64,000 bases of DNA, taken from assembly GCF_008080435.1 (NCBI RefSeq), contig NZ_VRKN01000005.1:62001-126000 (forward strand), given 5' to 3'. A program made the position numbers and the translations under genes. The stretch comes from Enterobacter asburiae. Lineage in GTDB: Bacteria > Pseudomonadota > Gammaproteobacteria > Enterobacterales > Enterobacteriaceae. This document shows positions 56,552 to 64,000 of this stretch, piece after piece. A model generated the notes under the pieces. That model saw only the letters and a program-made list of their open reading frames with translations. It ran no database searches and was not told the origin of the DNA. The first letter of the stretch is position 1, and every line of letters begins with the position of its first letter.

Positions 56552-58439
56552 ATTCGAAACCACTTTTGCAGATCTGGGCCTGAAGGCTCCTATCCTTGAA
56601 GCCCTTAACGATCTGGGTTACGAAAAACCATCTCCGATCCAGGCTGAGTGTATCCCACACCTGCTTTCTGGTCGTGACGTGCTGGGCATGGCCCAGACTG
56701 GTAGCGGTAAAACTGCAGCATTCTCGCTGCCGCTGCTGAACAACATTGATCCGGACCTGCGTGCACCGCAGATCCTCGTCCTGGCTCCAACCCGTGAACT
56801 GGCTGTTCAGGTTGCAGAAGCAATGACGGAATTCTCTAAACATATGCGCGGCGTAAACGTGGTAGCCCTGTACGGCGGCCAGCGTTATGACGTGCAGTTA
56901 CGCGCCCTGCGCCAGGGCCCACAGATTGTTGTCGGTACGCCGGGCCGTCTGCTGGATCACCTGAAGCGCGGTACTCTGGACCTCTCTAAACTGAGCGGCC
57001 TGGTACTGGATGAAGCAGATGAAATGCTGCGTATGGGCTTCATCGAAGACGTCGAAACCATCATGGCGCAGATCCCGGAAGGTCATCAGACCGCGCTGTT
57101 CTCTGCCACCATGCCAGAAGCGATTCGTCGTATTACCAAACGCTTCATGAAAGATCCTCAGGAAGTGCGTATTCAGTCCAGCGTAACCACTCGCCCGGAC
57201 ATCAGCCAGAGCTACTGGTCTGTGTACGGCATGCGCAAAAACGAAGCGCTGGTACGTTTCCTGGAAGCGGAAGATTTTGATGCGGCGATTATCTTCGTAC
57301 GTACCAAAAACGCGACCCTGGAAGTGGCTGAAGCGCTGGAGCGTAGCGGCTACAACAGCGCAGCGCTGAACGGCGACATGAACCAGGCCCTGCGTGAGCA
57401 GACTCTGGAGCGTCTGAAAGACGGTCGTCTGGATATCCTGATTGCAACCGACGTGGCAGCACGTGGTCTGGACGTTGAGCGTATCAGCCTGGTTGTTAAC
57501 TACGACATCCCGATGGATTCCGAGTCTTACGTTCACCGTATCGGCCGTACCGGTCGTGCGGGTCGTGCTGGCCGTGCGCTGCTGTTCGTTGAAAACCGCG
57601 AGCGTCGTCTGCTGCGTAACATCGAACGCACCATGAAGCTGACCATTCCAGAAGCGGACCTGCCAAATGCAGATCTGCTGGGCAAACGCCGTCTGGAAAA
57701 ATTCGCCGCGAAAGTACAGCAGCAGCTGGAAAGCAGCGATCTTGATCAGTACCGTGCGCTGCTGTCGCAGATTCAGCCTACCGCTGAAGGCGAAGAGCTG
57801 GACATGGAAACCCTGGCAGCAGCACTGCTGAAAATGGCTCAGGGCGAACGTAGCCTGATTGTGCCACCAGATGCGCCGATGCGTCCTAAGCGTGAATTCC
57901 GTGACCGTGACGATCGCTTCGAACGTCGTGGCGACCGTAATGACCGCAATGACCGTGGCCCACGTGGTGACCGTCCAGAGCGTGGTGGTGAAGACCGTCC
58001 ACGTCGTGAACGTCGTGACGCGGGTGATATGGAACTGTACCGCATTGAAGTGGGCCGTGATGATGGCGTTGAAGTTCGTCACATCGTTGGCGCGATCGCT
58101 AACGAAGGCGACATCAGCAGCCGTTACATCGGTAACATCAAGCTGTTTGGTACCCACTCCACCATCGAACTGCCGAAAGGTATGCCGGGCGAAGTCCTGC
58201 AGCACTTTACTCGCACTCGCATCCTGAACAAGCCGATGAACATGCAGCTGATGGGTGATGCACAGCCTCGCACTGACCGTGGCGGCGAACGTCGTGCCGG
58301 TGGTCGCAGCTTCGGTGGCGAACGTCGTGAAGGTGGTCGTAGCGAAGGTCGTGGTGAACCTCGTCGTTTCTCCGGCGAGCGCCGTGAAAGCCGTGGCCCA
58401 CGTCGTGACGAAGGCACCAGCCGTCGCCGTGACGCGTAA
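56544..58439 (+). CDS. deaD: Cold-shock DEAD-box RNA helicase DeaD (CsdA)
   Basis: This 631-residue ATP-dependent helicase works in 50S assembly and mRNA decay at low temperature. The Q motif precedes AQTGSGKT (50-57), DEAD at 156-159, FSATMP and the HRIGRTGR motif. A DbpA-like RNA-binding domain follows (about 480-560). The C-terminal tail is rich in Arg/Gly/Asp ([14 protein letters not shown]). ATG 56544 ([13 protein letters not shown]) matches E. coli. It begins within yrbN. Confidence 0.98.
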   Translation: MAEFETTFADLGLKAPILEALNDLGYEKPSPIQAECIPHLLSGRDVLGMAQTGSGKTAAFSLPLLNNIDPDLRAPQILVLAPTRELAVQVAEAMTEFSKHMRGVNVVALYGGQRYDVQLRALRQGPQIVVGTPGRLLDHLKRGTLDLSKLSGLVLDEADEMLRMGFIEDVETIMAQIPEGHQTALFSATMPEAIRRITKRFMKDPQEVRIQSSVTTRPDISQSYWSVYGMRKNEALVRFLEAEDFDAAIIFVRTKNATLEVAEALERSGYNSAALNGDMNQALREQTLERLKDGRLDILIATDVAARGLDVERISLVVNYDIPMDSESYVHRIGRTGRAGRAGRALLFVENRERRLLRNIERTMKLTIPEADLPNADLLGKRRLEKFAAKVQQQLESSDLDQYRALLSQIQPTAEGEELDMETLAAALLKMAQGERSLIVPPDAPMRPKREFRDRDDRFERRGDRNDRNDRGPRGDRPERGGEDRPRRERRDAGDMELYRIEVGRDDGVEVRHIVGAIANEGDISSRYIGNIKLFGTHSTIELPKGMPGEVLQHFTRTRILNKPMNMQLMGDAQPRTDRGGERRAGGRSFGGERREGGRSEGRGEPRRFSGERRESRGPRRDEGTSRRRDA

Positions 58440-58471
58440 GCCTTACGCAACTGACGTAAAGTAAAATATAC

Positions 58472-58502
58472 AGCCCCGATACACGCTATCGGGGCTTTTT
58501 TT
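58472..58502 (+). terminator. Intrinsic terminator after deaD
   Basis: AGCCCCGATA / TATCGGGGCT with a CACGC loop is followed by T6-8. Confidence 0.9.
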
Positions 58503-58510
58503 ATTCCTTT

Positions 58511-58546
58511 TGTACTCTTGTACTGGTACAGTGCGTCGCATTAACA
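58511..58546 (+). promoter_or_regulatory. mtr promoter with TrpR operator
   Basis: TTGTAC (58518-58523) and TTAACA (58541-58546) are 17 bases apart. The -35 lies within GTACTCTTGTACTGGTACAG (58512-58531), which resembles the trp operator found at E. coli mtr (GTACTnnTGTACTGGTAC as recalled). TrpR with tryptophan would block the promoter. Confidence 0.65.
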
Positions 58547-58580
58547 TGCAAACCGCATGATTGACTGGAGAAAAGGCTGT

Positions 58581-59825
58581 ATGGCGACACTAACCACCAC
58601 CCAAACGTCACCTTCGCTGCTTGGCGGCGTGGTGATCATCGGCGGAACCATCATTGGTGCCGGGATGTTTTCCCTGCCTGTGGTCATGTCCGGTGCGTGG
58701 TTCTTCTGGTCGCTGGCCGCGCTGGTCTTTACCTGGTTCTGCATGCTCCATTCCGGGCTGATGATCCTTGAAGCAAACCTGAACTACCGTATTGGCTCCA
58801 GCTTTGACACCATCACCAAAGACCTGCTGGGCAAAGGCTGGAACCTGGTGAACGGGCTGTCCATCGCGTTTGTGCTCTATATCCTGACCTATGCGTATAT
58901 CTCGGCAAGCGGCTCAATTCTGCATCACACCTTCTCGGAGATGTCGCTGAACGTTCCGGCGCGTCTGGCGGGGCTGTGTTTTGCGTTGGCTGTGGCGTTT
59001 ATCGTCTGGATGAGTACAAAGGCGGTGAGCCGTATGACGGCGATTGTATTAGGCGCTAAGGTCATCACCTTCTTCCTGACCTTCGGCAGTCTGCTGGGGC
59101 ACGTAACGCCTGCCACGCTGTTTAACGTCGCCGAAGTGAACACCTCCTACACGCCGTACCTGCTGATGACGCTGCCGTTCTGTCTGGCGTCGTTCGGCTA
59201 CCACGGCAACGTGCCGAGCCTGATGAAGTACTACGGCAAAGATCCGCGCACCATTGTGAAGTGTCTGGTCTACGGCACGCTGCTGGCGCTGGGGCTGTAT
59301 GTCATCTGGCTGCTCGGAACGATGGGCAACATCCCACGTCCGGAATTTATCGGCATTGCGCAGAAGGGCGGTAATATTGACGTGCTGGTGCAGGCGCTGA
59401 GCGGCGTGCTGAATAGCCGCAGCCTGGATCTGCTGCTGGTTATCTTCTCTAACTTTGCGGTGGCGAGCTCTTTCCTCGGCGTAACCCTGGGCCTGTTTGA
59501 CTACCTGGCGGATCTGTTTGGCTTTGATGATTCTGCGATGGGGCGCTTCAAAACCGCGCTGCTGACCTTCCTGCCACCGATTGTGGGCGGCCTGCTGTGG
59601 CCGAACGGCTTCCTGTACGCCATCGGCTATGCCGGACTGGCGGCAACCATCTGGGCGGCGATTGTGCCGGCGCTGCTGGCACGTAAATCACGTAAACGCT
59701 TTGGTAGCCCGAAATTCCGCGTCTGGGGCGGCAAGCCGATGATTGCGCTGATCCTGGTGTTTGGTGCTGGCAATGCCCTGGTACACGTGCTGTCGAGTTT
59801 TAACCTGCTGCCTGTTTACCAGTAA
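58581..59825 (+). CDS. mtr: Tryptophan-specific transporter Mtr
   Basis: This 414-residue high-affinity tryptophan/H+ symporter of the aromatic amino-acid permease family has about eleven membrane helices. It opens [25 protein letters not shown] (landmarks [16 protein letters not shown]), the conserved unwound first helix. The ATG at 58581 matches E. coli, while the start 24 bases upstream lies in the leader. A TrpR-type operator overlaps its promoter. Confidence 0.97.
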   Translation: MATLTTTQTSPSLLGGVVIIGGTIIGAGMFSLPVVMSGAWFFWSLAALVFTWFCMLHSGLMILEANLNYRIGSSFDTITKDLLGKGWNLVNGLSIAFVLYILTYAYISASGSILHHTFSEMSLNVPARLAGLCFALAVAFIVWMSTKAVSRMTAIVLGAKVITFFLTFGSLLGHVTPATLFNVAEVNTSYTPYLLMTLPFCLASFGYHGNVPSLMKYYGKDPRTIVKCLVYGTLLALGLYVIWLLGTMGNIPRPEFIGIAQKGGNIDVLVQALSGVLNSRSLDLLLVIFSNFAVASSFLGVTLGLFDYLADLFGFDDSAMGRFKTALLTFLPPIVGGLLWPNGFLYAIGYAGLAATIWAAIVPALLARKSRKRFGSPKFRVWGGKPMIALILVFGAGNALVHVLSSFNLLPVYQ

Positions 59826-59829
59826 ATAC

Positions 59830-59904
59830 ATTGCCCGGTGGCGCTACGCTTACCGGGCCTACAGGGATCGCGTAGGCCGGATAAGGCGAAGCCGCCATCC
59901 GGCA
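59830..59904. repeat. Pair of inverted REP units (BIME) between mtr and yhbW
   Basis: Two REP units of the window's common type lie at about 59830-59862 and 59870-59904 in inverted orientation. They fill the gap between the convergent ends of mtr and yhbW. Confidence 0.85.
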
Positions 59905-59910
59905 AAAAGG

Positions 59911-60918
59911 CTACCCCACCAACTCTTCTTTCACCTGCATCGCCAAATCAAACGAATGCAAACGCGCCTGGTGATCGAAAATCTGGCCGTTAACCATAAT
60001 TTCATCCGCCTGTGTTTCGCGCAGCACCGCGTCCAGCCCGTGACGCACTTTCGCTTTATCGCCTACCAGCGACATACTCAGCGCCTGCTGAACGCCATAC
60101 TGTTCGGAGGCTGACCACAGCTGATGCATATTCTCCACTGGCGGCGGAAGCTGGCCCGTCTCACCGCGTCGCAGCTTCACAAACGCCTGCTGCATGGAGG
60201 TAAACAGGAATTCCGCGTCGCGATTGCTGTCGGCGGCAATGATGTTGATACATACCATCGCGTACGGCTTCTCCAGACGCTCGGACGGTTTGAAGTTCGT
60301 GCGGTAAAGATGCAGCGCCTGATGCAGCATATCTGGTGCGAAGTGCGAGGCAAACGCAAATGGCAGCCCCAGCTGTGCGGCGAGCTGTGCGCTGTAAAGG
60401 CTTGAGCCTAACAGCCACACCGGGATCTTCTCACCGTATCCAGGTACGGGGCGCACGTGGGGGTTCGGGTCACGCGCGTCGAACCAGTCCACCAGCTCAG
60501 CCACATCGCATGGGAAGTTGTCGATATCGCCGCTCATATGGCGGCGCAGGGCACGCATGGTTGGCTGGTCACTACCAGGTGCACGACCAAGACCCAAATC
60601 AATACGCCCCGGATAGAGGGTATTCAGGGTGCCAAACTGCTCGGCAATCACCAGCGGGGCGTGGTTAGGCAACATCACGCCACCCGAACCAAGGTGTAAA
60701 GTCGTGGTGTTTGCAGCCAAATAGCCAATCAGTACCGAGGTGGCGGCGCTGGCGATGCCCACCATGTTGTGGTGCTCGGCCAGCCAGTAGCGGTGATAGC
60801 CACGCTTTTCGGCCAGCTTAGCCAGATCCAGAGAGTGCGAAAAGGCTTCTCGTGCCGAGGAGCCTTGTGGGATCGGCGCCAGATCCAGCACCGAAAACGG
60901 AATGGTTTTGTCAGTCAT
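59911..60918 (-). CDS. yhbW: YhbW, luciferase-like monooxygenase
   Basis: This 335-residue member of the LLM flavin superfamily (TIM-barrel) has the landmarks [27 protein letters not shown] and [10 protein letters not shown]. The substrate is not known. It lies between mtr and ubiV, as in E. coli, and is transcribed leftward in the same direction as ubiUV, starting 78 bp past the ubiV stop. Confidence 0.93.
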   Translation of the reverse strand: MTDKTIPFSVLDLAPIPQGSSAREAFSHSLDLAKLAEKRGYHRYWLAEHHNMVGIASAATSVLIGYLAANTTTLHLGSGGVMLPNHAPLVIAEQFGTLNTLYPGRIDLGLGRAPGSDQPTMRALRRHMSGDIDNFPCDVAELVDWFDARDPNPHVRPVPGYGEKIPVWLLGSSLYSAQLAAQLGLPFAFASHFAPDMLHQALHLYRTNFKPSERLEKPYAMVCINIIAADSNRDAEFLFTSMQQAFVKLRRGETGQLPPPVENMHQLWSASEQYGVQQALSMSLVGDKAKVRHGLDAVLRETQADEIMVNGQIFDHQARLHSFDLAMQVKEELVG

Positions 60919-60996
60919 AACAGCTCACTTTGTCGACGGTGAATCTTTAATACTGCATTAAAAAATGATAACCGTTGTTAACAAAGTGAGCCTTTT

Positions 60997-61875
60997 TTAC
61001 GCCTGCAATTCCAGCCCGGCGAGCCGTCTCCAGTAGCCGTTGCAGTCGCTGTTTGCCGTCAACGGTAGCGGAGCGGCACCGTTTTCATTGGCGCGGAAGG
61101 CGTCCAGCATCGCGAACACGCCGGTATCCAGCGGCGACAGCCGAACCATATCCACCAGCCCGTCCATCGACGCCAGCTCGTTGCCGAGGTTATAGACATA
61201 GCCGCTCATGGTTTGAATACCGTTCAGGACAAACACCTGCTGATTCTCCTGTGACAACATGCTGCGTCCGTTCGGGTACTTGATGCAGCAGGTTTCGCAC
61301 TCGTCTTTCGGGCGGTCTTCCGATCGCGCGGTAAAGCAGCGGGCGGAGTAGGCCAGCGGCAGATGACCATAGCTCAGCACTTCCACTTCAAACTGATTAC
61401 GAATGCCCAGCTCTTCGCACTGAGTCAGCAGGTTTGCCAGCCAGTCGCGGGAGAGCTCTACCGGCATACACCAGCGCGTCATCCCCTGTTTGAGCAGCAG
61501 ACGCAGGGTCACGGCGTTGTAGCAGTTCAGGGCATGACCCGCGACAAACGGCAGTTTACGCTCGGCGCACATGTTCACCACGCCCAGGTCGCTCGCCTCC
61601 AGCAGGAACTCGCCGTTCTCAACGTAGCGCTTCAGCTCGCCCAGTTCGGAAGAAGCCTGCACCAGCGCAAGCGTGGAGAGCACCACCTGCTTGCCGCTCC
61701 CCGCCAGGCTTTTCGCCATATCCAGCCAGTCGCCCACTTTGGTGGCGCGGCGCTTGCTGCACACCGCTTCGCCGAGGTAAATCACATCGGCGCTGCTGGT
61801 GGCGGCCTGTTGGTAAAAATCTTCCAGCGTCTCTTTTGGCCAGTAGTAGAGCACCGGTCCTAATGAATATTTCAT
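60997..61875 (-). CDS. ubiV: O2-independent ubiquinone hydroxylase subunit UbiV
   Basis: This 292-residue U32 peptidase-like protein acts with UbiU in oxygen-independent hydroxylation of the ubiquinone ring, using prephenate as the oxygen donor. The iron-sulfur ligands Cys39, Cys180, Cys193 and Cys197 are in place, matching E. coli. It lies seven bases after ubiU and is likely co-transcribed. Confidence 0.96.
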   Translation of the reverse strand: MKYSLGPVLYYWPKETLEDFYQQAATSSADVIYLGEAVCSKRRATKVGDWLDMAKSLAGSGKQVVLSTLALVQASSELGELKRYVENGEFLLEASDLGVVNMCAERKLPFVAGHALNCYNAVTLRLLLKQGMTRWCMPVELSRDWLANLLTQCEELGIRNQFEVEVLSYGHLPLAYSARCFTARSEDRPKDECETCCIKYPNGRSMLSQENQQVFVLNGIQTMSGYVYNLGNELASMDGLVDMVRLSPLDTGVFAMLDAFRANENGAAPLPLTANSDCNGYWRRLAGLELQA

Positions 61876-61882
61876 GATTATC

Positions 61883-62878
61883 TCACTGCCATTTACGGTG
61901 ATACGCGCCCAGCGTGGTTTGCGTGCCTTCGGACATCGATCCGAGCGTCTCCATCCAGGACTGCTGTGGAGCGTAGTTCTGCGGATCCGCCATGCAGCGG
62001 TCGATGGCCTGACGCCAGACTTTGGCTACCTGGCTCACGTAGGCCGGGCTGCGCTGACGACCTTCGATTTTCACCGAGGCAATATTGGCCGCCAGCAGCT
62101 CCGGCAGCAGCTCCAGCGTGTTGAGGCTGGTGGGCTCCTCCAGCGCGTGGTAGCGCTCGCCGTCGACCAGATAGCGGCCTTTACACAGAGTTGGATAACC
62201 GGCGTTTTCACCGTCCTGATAGCGGTCAATCAGTACCTCATTCAGGCGAGACTCCAGCCCCTGAGGGGTCTGCTGCCAGCGGACAAAGCGGGCAGGGGAG
62301 CAGGCCCCGACGGTATTCGGCGATTCACCGGTTAAATAAGAGGAAAGATAGCAACGCCCTTCGGCCATGATGCACAGGCTGCCAAAGGCAAAAACTTCCA
62401 GCGGCACTGGCGTGACGCGCGCGAGTTGCTTAACCTGATGAATAGAGAGCACGCGCGGCAGCACCACGCGGGCCACGTCAAAGTGTTGATGATAAAAACG
62501 TACGGCCTCTTCGTTGGTGGCGGATGCCTGAACAGAGACGTGGCGCTCAATATGGGGATAGCGTTCTGCCGCATACTCAAGCATGGCGAGGTCGGCCAGG
62601 ATCAGCGCATCGGCACCCAGCTGTGCTGCCATATCCACCGCGCGCTGCCAGCGGGCATAGCCGTCAGGATGAGCAAAGGTGTTGATGGCGATATGCAGTT
62701 TGCGGCGGTGCTGGTGAACGAAGTTAACGGCTTCCTGAAGCTTTTTCTCCGTAAAGTTGAGGCCAGCAAAATGGCGGGCATTGGTGTCATCTTTCAGCCC
62801 GATATAGACCGCATCGGCCCCATTTTCGATGGCCGCCTTAAGCGCCGGAAGATTTCCGGCAGGGCAGAGCAGCTCCAT
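61883..62878 (-). CDS. ubiU: O2-independent ubiquinone hydroxylase subunit UbiU
   Basis: This 331-residue U32-family partner of UbiV has [4Fe-4S] ligands Cys169, Cys176, Cys193 and Cys232 at the E. coli positions. Landmarks are MELLCPAGNLPALKAAIENGADAVY-type start (MELLCPAGN, GADAVYIGLK) and VSVQASATNEEAV. It is divergent from ubiT across 211 bp, so the anaerobic pathway genes share a control region. Confidence 0.96.
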   Translation of the reverse strand: MELLCPAGNLPALKAAIENGADAVYIGLKDDTNARHFAGLNFTEKKLQEAVNFVHQHRRKLHIAINTFAHPDGYARWQRAVDMAAQLGADALILADLAMLEYAAERYPHIERHVSVQASATNEEAVRFYHQHFDVARVVLPRVLSIHQVKQLARVTPVPLEVFAFGSLCIMAEGRCYLSSYLTGESPNTVGACSPARFVRWQQTPQGLESRLNEVLIDRYQDGENAGYPTLCKGRYLVDGERYHALEEPTSLNTLELLPELLAANIASVKIEGRQRSPAYVSQVAKVWRQAIDRCMADPQNYAPQQSWMETLGSMSEGTQTTLGAYHRKWQ

Positions 62879-63089
62879 AATTTATCCTGATGTAGTCGAT
62901 CGCAAAATTGTTAACGAGCTGGGATTTTAATTAACCCATACGCGACAATTTTTGATTTAAGGCAGCTAATGGCGTATTGATGGCACCAATAATGAGGGTT
63001 AACGGACGACGGTTTGTTGATTTACGCCGCTATGTTGCGCTTCGGATATGGCAAAATAGCAGGACTATAGATATCAGGGAGTAAAGCTC

Positions 63090-63614
63090 GTGCTGGATAA
63101 ACTGCGTTCACGTCTCGTACAATTTGGTCCATCAATGCTGAGCGTGCCGGTCAAGCTGGCGCCGTTCGCGCTCAAACGCCAGGTGCTGGAGCAGGTCCTG
63201 AGCTGGCAGTTCCGCCAGGCGCTGCAGGATGGCGAGCTGGAATTCCTCGAAGGCCGCTGGTTAAGCATTGAAGTGCGTGACATCGGGCTGCGCTGGTTTA
63301 CCTCCGTTGAGAATGACCAGCTGATCGTACGCGAATCCGCCGAGGCGGACGTGAGCTTTAGCGCCAACGCCAGCGATCTGCTGATGATCGCCGCGCGTAA
63401 GCAGGATCCGGATACGCTCTTCTTCCAGCGCCGTCTGGTGATTGAAGGCGACACGGAGCTGGGCCTGTACGTTAAGAATTTAATGGATGCCATTGAGCTG
63501 GAGCAGATGCCGAAAGCGCTGCGCGTGATGTTAATGCAAATGGCAGATTTTGTTGAGGCCGGGCTTAAAACCCCGCCGGACGGTAAACACACTTCAGTAG
63601 GTGAGCCATGCTGA
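63090..63614 (+). CDS. ubiT: SCP2-domain accessory protein UbiT
   Basis: This 174-residue lipid-binding protein is needed for anaerobic ubiquinone synthesis with UbiU and UbiV. The SCP2 domain covers about 45-150. Landmarks are SVPVKLAPFALKRQVLEQ and DPDTLFFQRRLVIEGDTELG. Its end overlaps the yhbS start by seven bases. It starts GTG 63090 (LDKLRS; E. coli MLDKLRS). Confidence 0.95.
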   Translation: MLDKLRSRLVQFGPSMLSVPVKLAPFALKRQVLEQVLSWQFRQALQDGELEFLEGRWLSIEVRDIGLRWFTSVENDQLIVRESAEADVSFSANASDLLMIAARKQDPDTLFFQRRLVIEGDTELGLYVKNLMDAIELEQMPKALRVMLMQMADFVEAGLKTPPDGKHTSVGEPC

Positions 63615-64000
63615 TTCGAGTCGAAATTGGGATTGATGCGCCGGGGATCGATGCGTTGTTACGCCGCGCCTTTGCGAGCGATGCCGAAGCCCAACTGGTC
63701 CACGACCTTCGCGAAGACGGCCTGATTACGCTGGGGCTGGTTGCCACCGATGACGAAGGTCAGGTGGTGGGCTATGTTGCCTTCAGTCCGGTCATCGTTC
63801 AGGGCGAAGATCTGCAGTGGGTAGGCATGGCACCGCTTGCGGTAGATGAAAGCTATCGCGGGCAGGGGCTGGCACGTCAGCTGGTCTATGAAGGGCTGGA
63901 CTCGCTCAATGAGTTTGGCTATGCCGCTGTGGTAACGCTGGGCGATCCAGCGTTCTATGGCCGATTGGGCTTTGAGCAGGCCGCGCATTACGATCTGCGC
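63608..64000 (+). CDS. yhbS: YhbS, GNAT-family acetyltransferase, 5' part only
   Basis: The first 131 residues of a GNAT acetyltransferase run off the right end of the window. The acetyl-CoA motif is LAVDESYRGQGLARQLV, and YAAVVTLGDPAFYGRLGF is typical of the YhbS family. It overlaps the end of ubiT. The substrate is unknown. Confidence 0.93.
   Translation, partial: MLIRVEIGIDAPGIDALLRRAFASDAEAQLVHDLREDGLITLGLVATDDEGQVVGYVAFSPVIVQGEDLQWVGMAPLAVDESYRGQGLARQLVYEGLDSLNEFGYAAVVTLGDPAFYGRLGFEQAAHYDLR

Noticed and set aside
62948-62966. FNR box in the ubiU/ubiT gap
   Set aside because: Only the left half TTGAT is good. The right half (GGCAG) does not match ATCAA, so I do not list it as a site.

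Overview
The window is a stretch of an enteric gammaproteobacterial chromosome. Nearly every protein is co-linear with and close in sequence to its Escherichia coli K-12 counterpart. Moderately high GC, REP units of the GCCGGGTGGCG...CTTACCCGGCC type, and a basRS pair between obgE and dacB suggest Enterobacter or a close relative (Leclercia, Lelliottia, Klebsiella group). The species cannot be fixed from this window alone. No insertion sequence, prophage, CRISPR array or plasmid gene was seen. No gap between genes exceeds about 300 bases.

Layout. (1) 1-194 is the 3' end of yhcC. (2) 174-12605 is a 12.4-kb block (yjgR, a single-chain dihydroxyacetone kinase, ahr, yjgM, valS-holC, pepA, lptFG). 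In E. coli K-12 most of these genes lie at about 96 min, far from yhcC-arcB. (3) 12741-16683 is arcB, the sRNA ArcZ on the opposite strand, elbB and mtgA. (4) 16723-24642 is the leftward rpoN region: kdsD-kdsC-lptC-lptA-lptB, rpoN-hpf-ptsN-rapZ-npr, and yrbG. (5) 24870-29663 is mlaFEDCB-ibaG-murA. (6) 29726-34315 is sfsB and ispB (leftward) and rplU-rpmA-yhbE-obgE (rightward). (7) 34350-37488 is dacB-basR-basS (leftward). (8) 37716-44355 is greA, yhbY, rlmE-ftsH-folP-glmM-secG and tRNA-Leu(GAG). (9) 44508-58439 is argG (leftward), then the metY-rimP-nusA-infB-rbfA-truB-rpsO-pnp-nlpI-yrbN-deaD translation and RNA-decay cluster. (10) 58581-64000 is mtr, yhbW, and the anaerobic ubiquinone genes ubiUV / ubiT with yhbS.

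Functionally the window is core housekeeping. It covers LPS synthesis and transport (kdsCD, lptABC, lptFG), outer-membrane lipid asymmetry (mla), cell-wall synthesis (murA, glmM, mtgA, dacB), nitrogen-PTS and sigma-54 (rpoN, ptsN, npr, rapZ), ribosome assembly and translation, and redox sensing (arcB/arcZ, ubiTUV).

The most notable structural observation is the 12.4-kb block between yhcC and arcB, which are direct neighbours in E. coli. Its gene order (yjgR...ahr, then yjgM...lptG) is a circular permutation of the E. coli order (yjgM...lptG, then yjgR...ahr) with every orientation kept. This is what excision as a circle and reintegration through the lptG/yjgR gap would give. The left junction appears to have remade the last few codons of yhcC, which now overlap the end of yjgR. 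Comparisons with E. coli gene order and sequence are from memory, not from a search.
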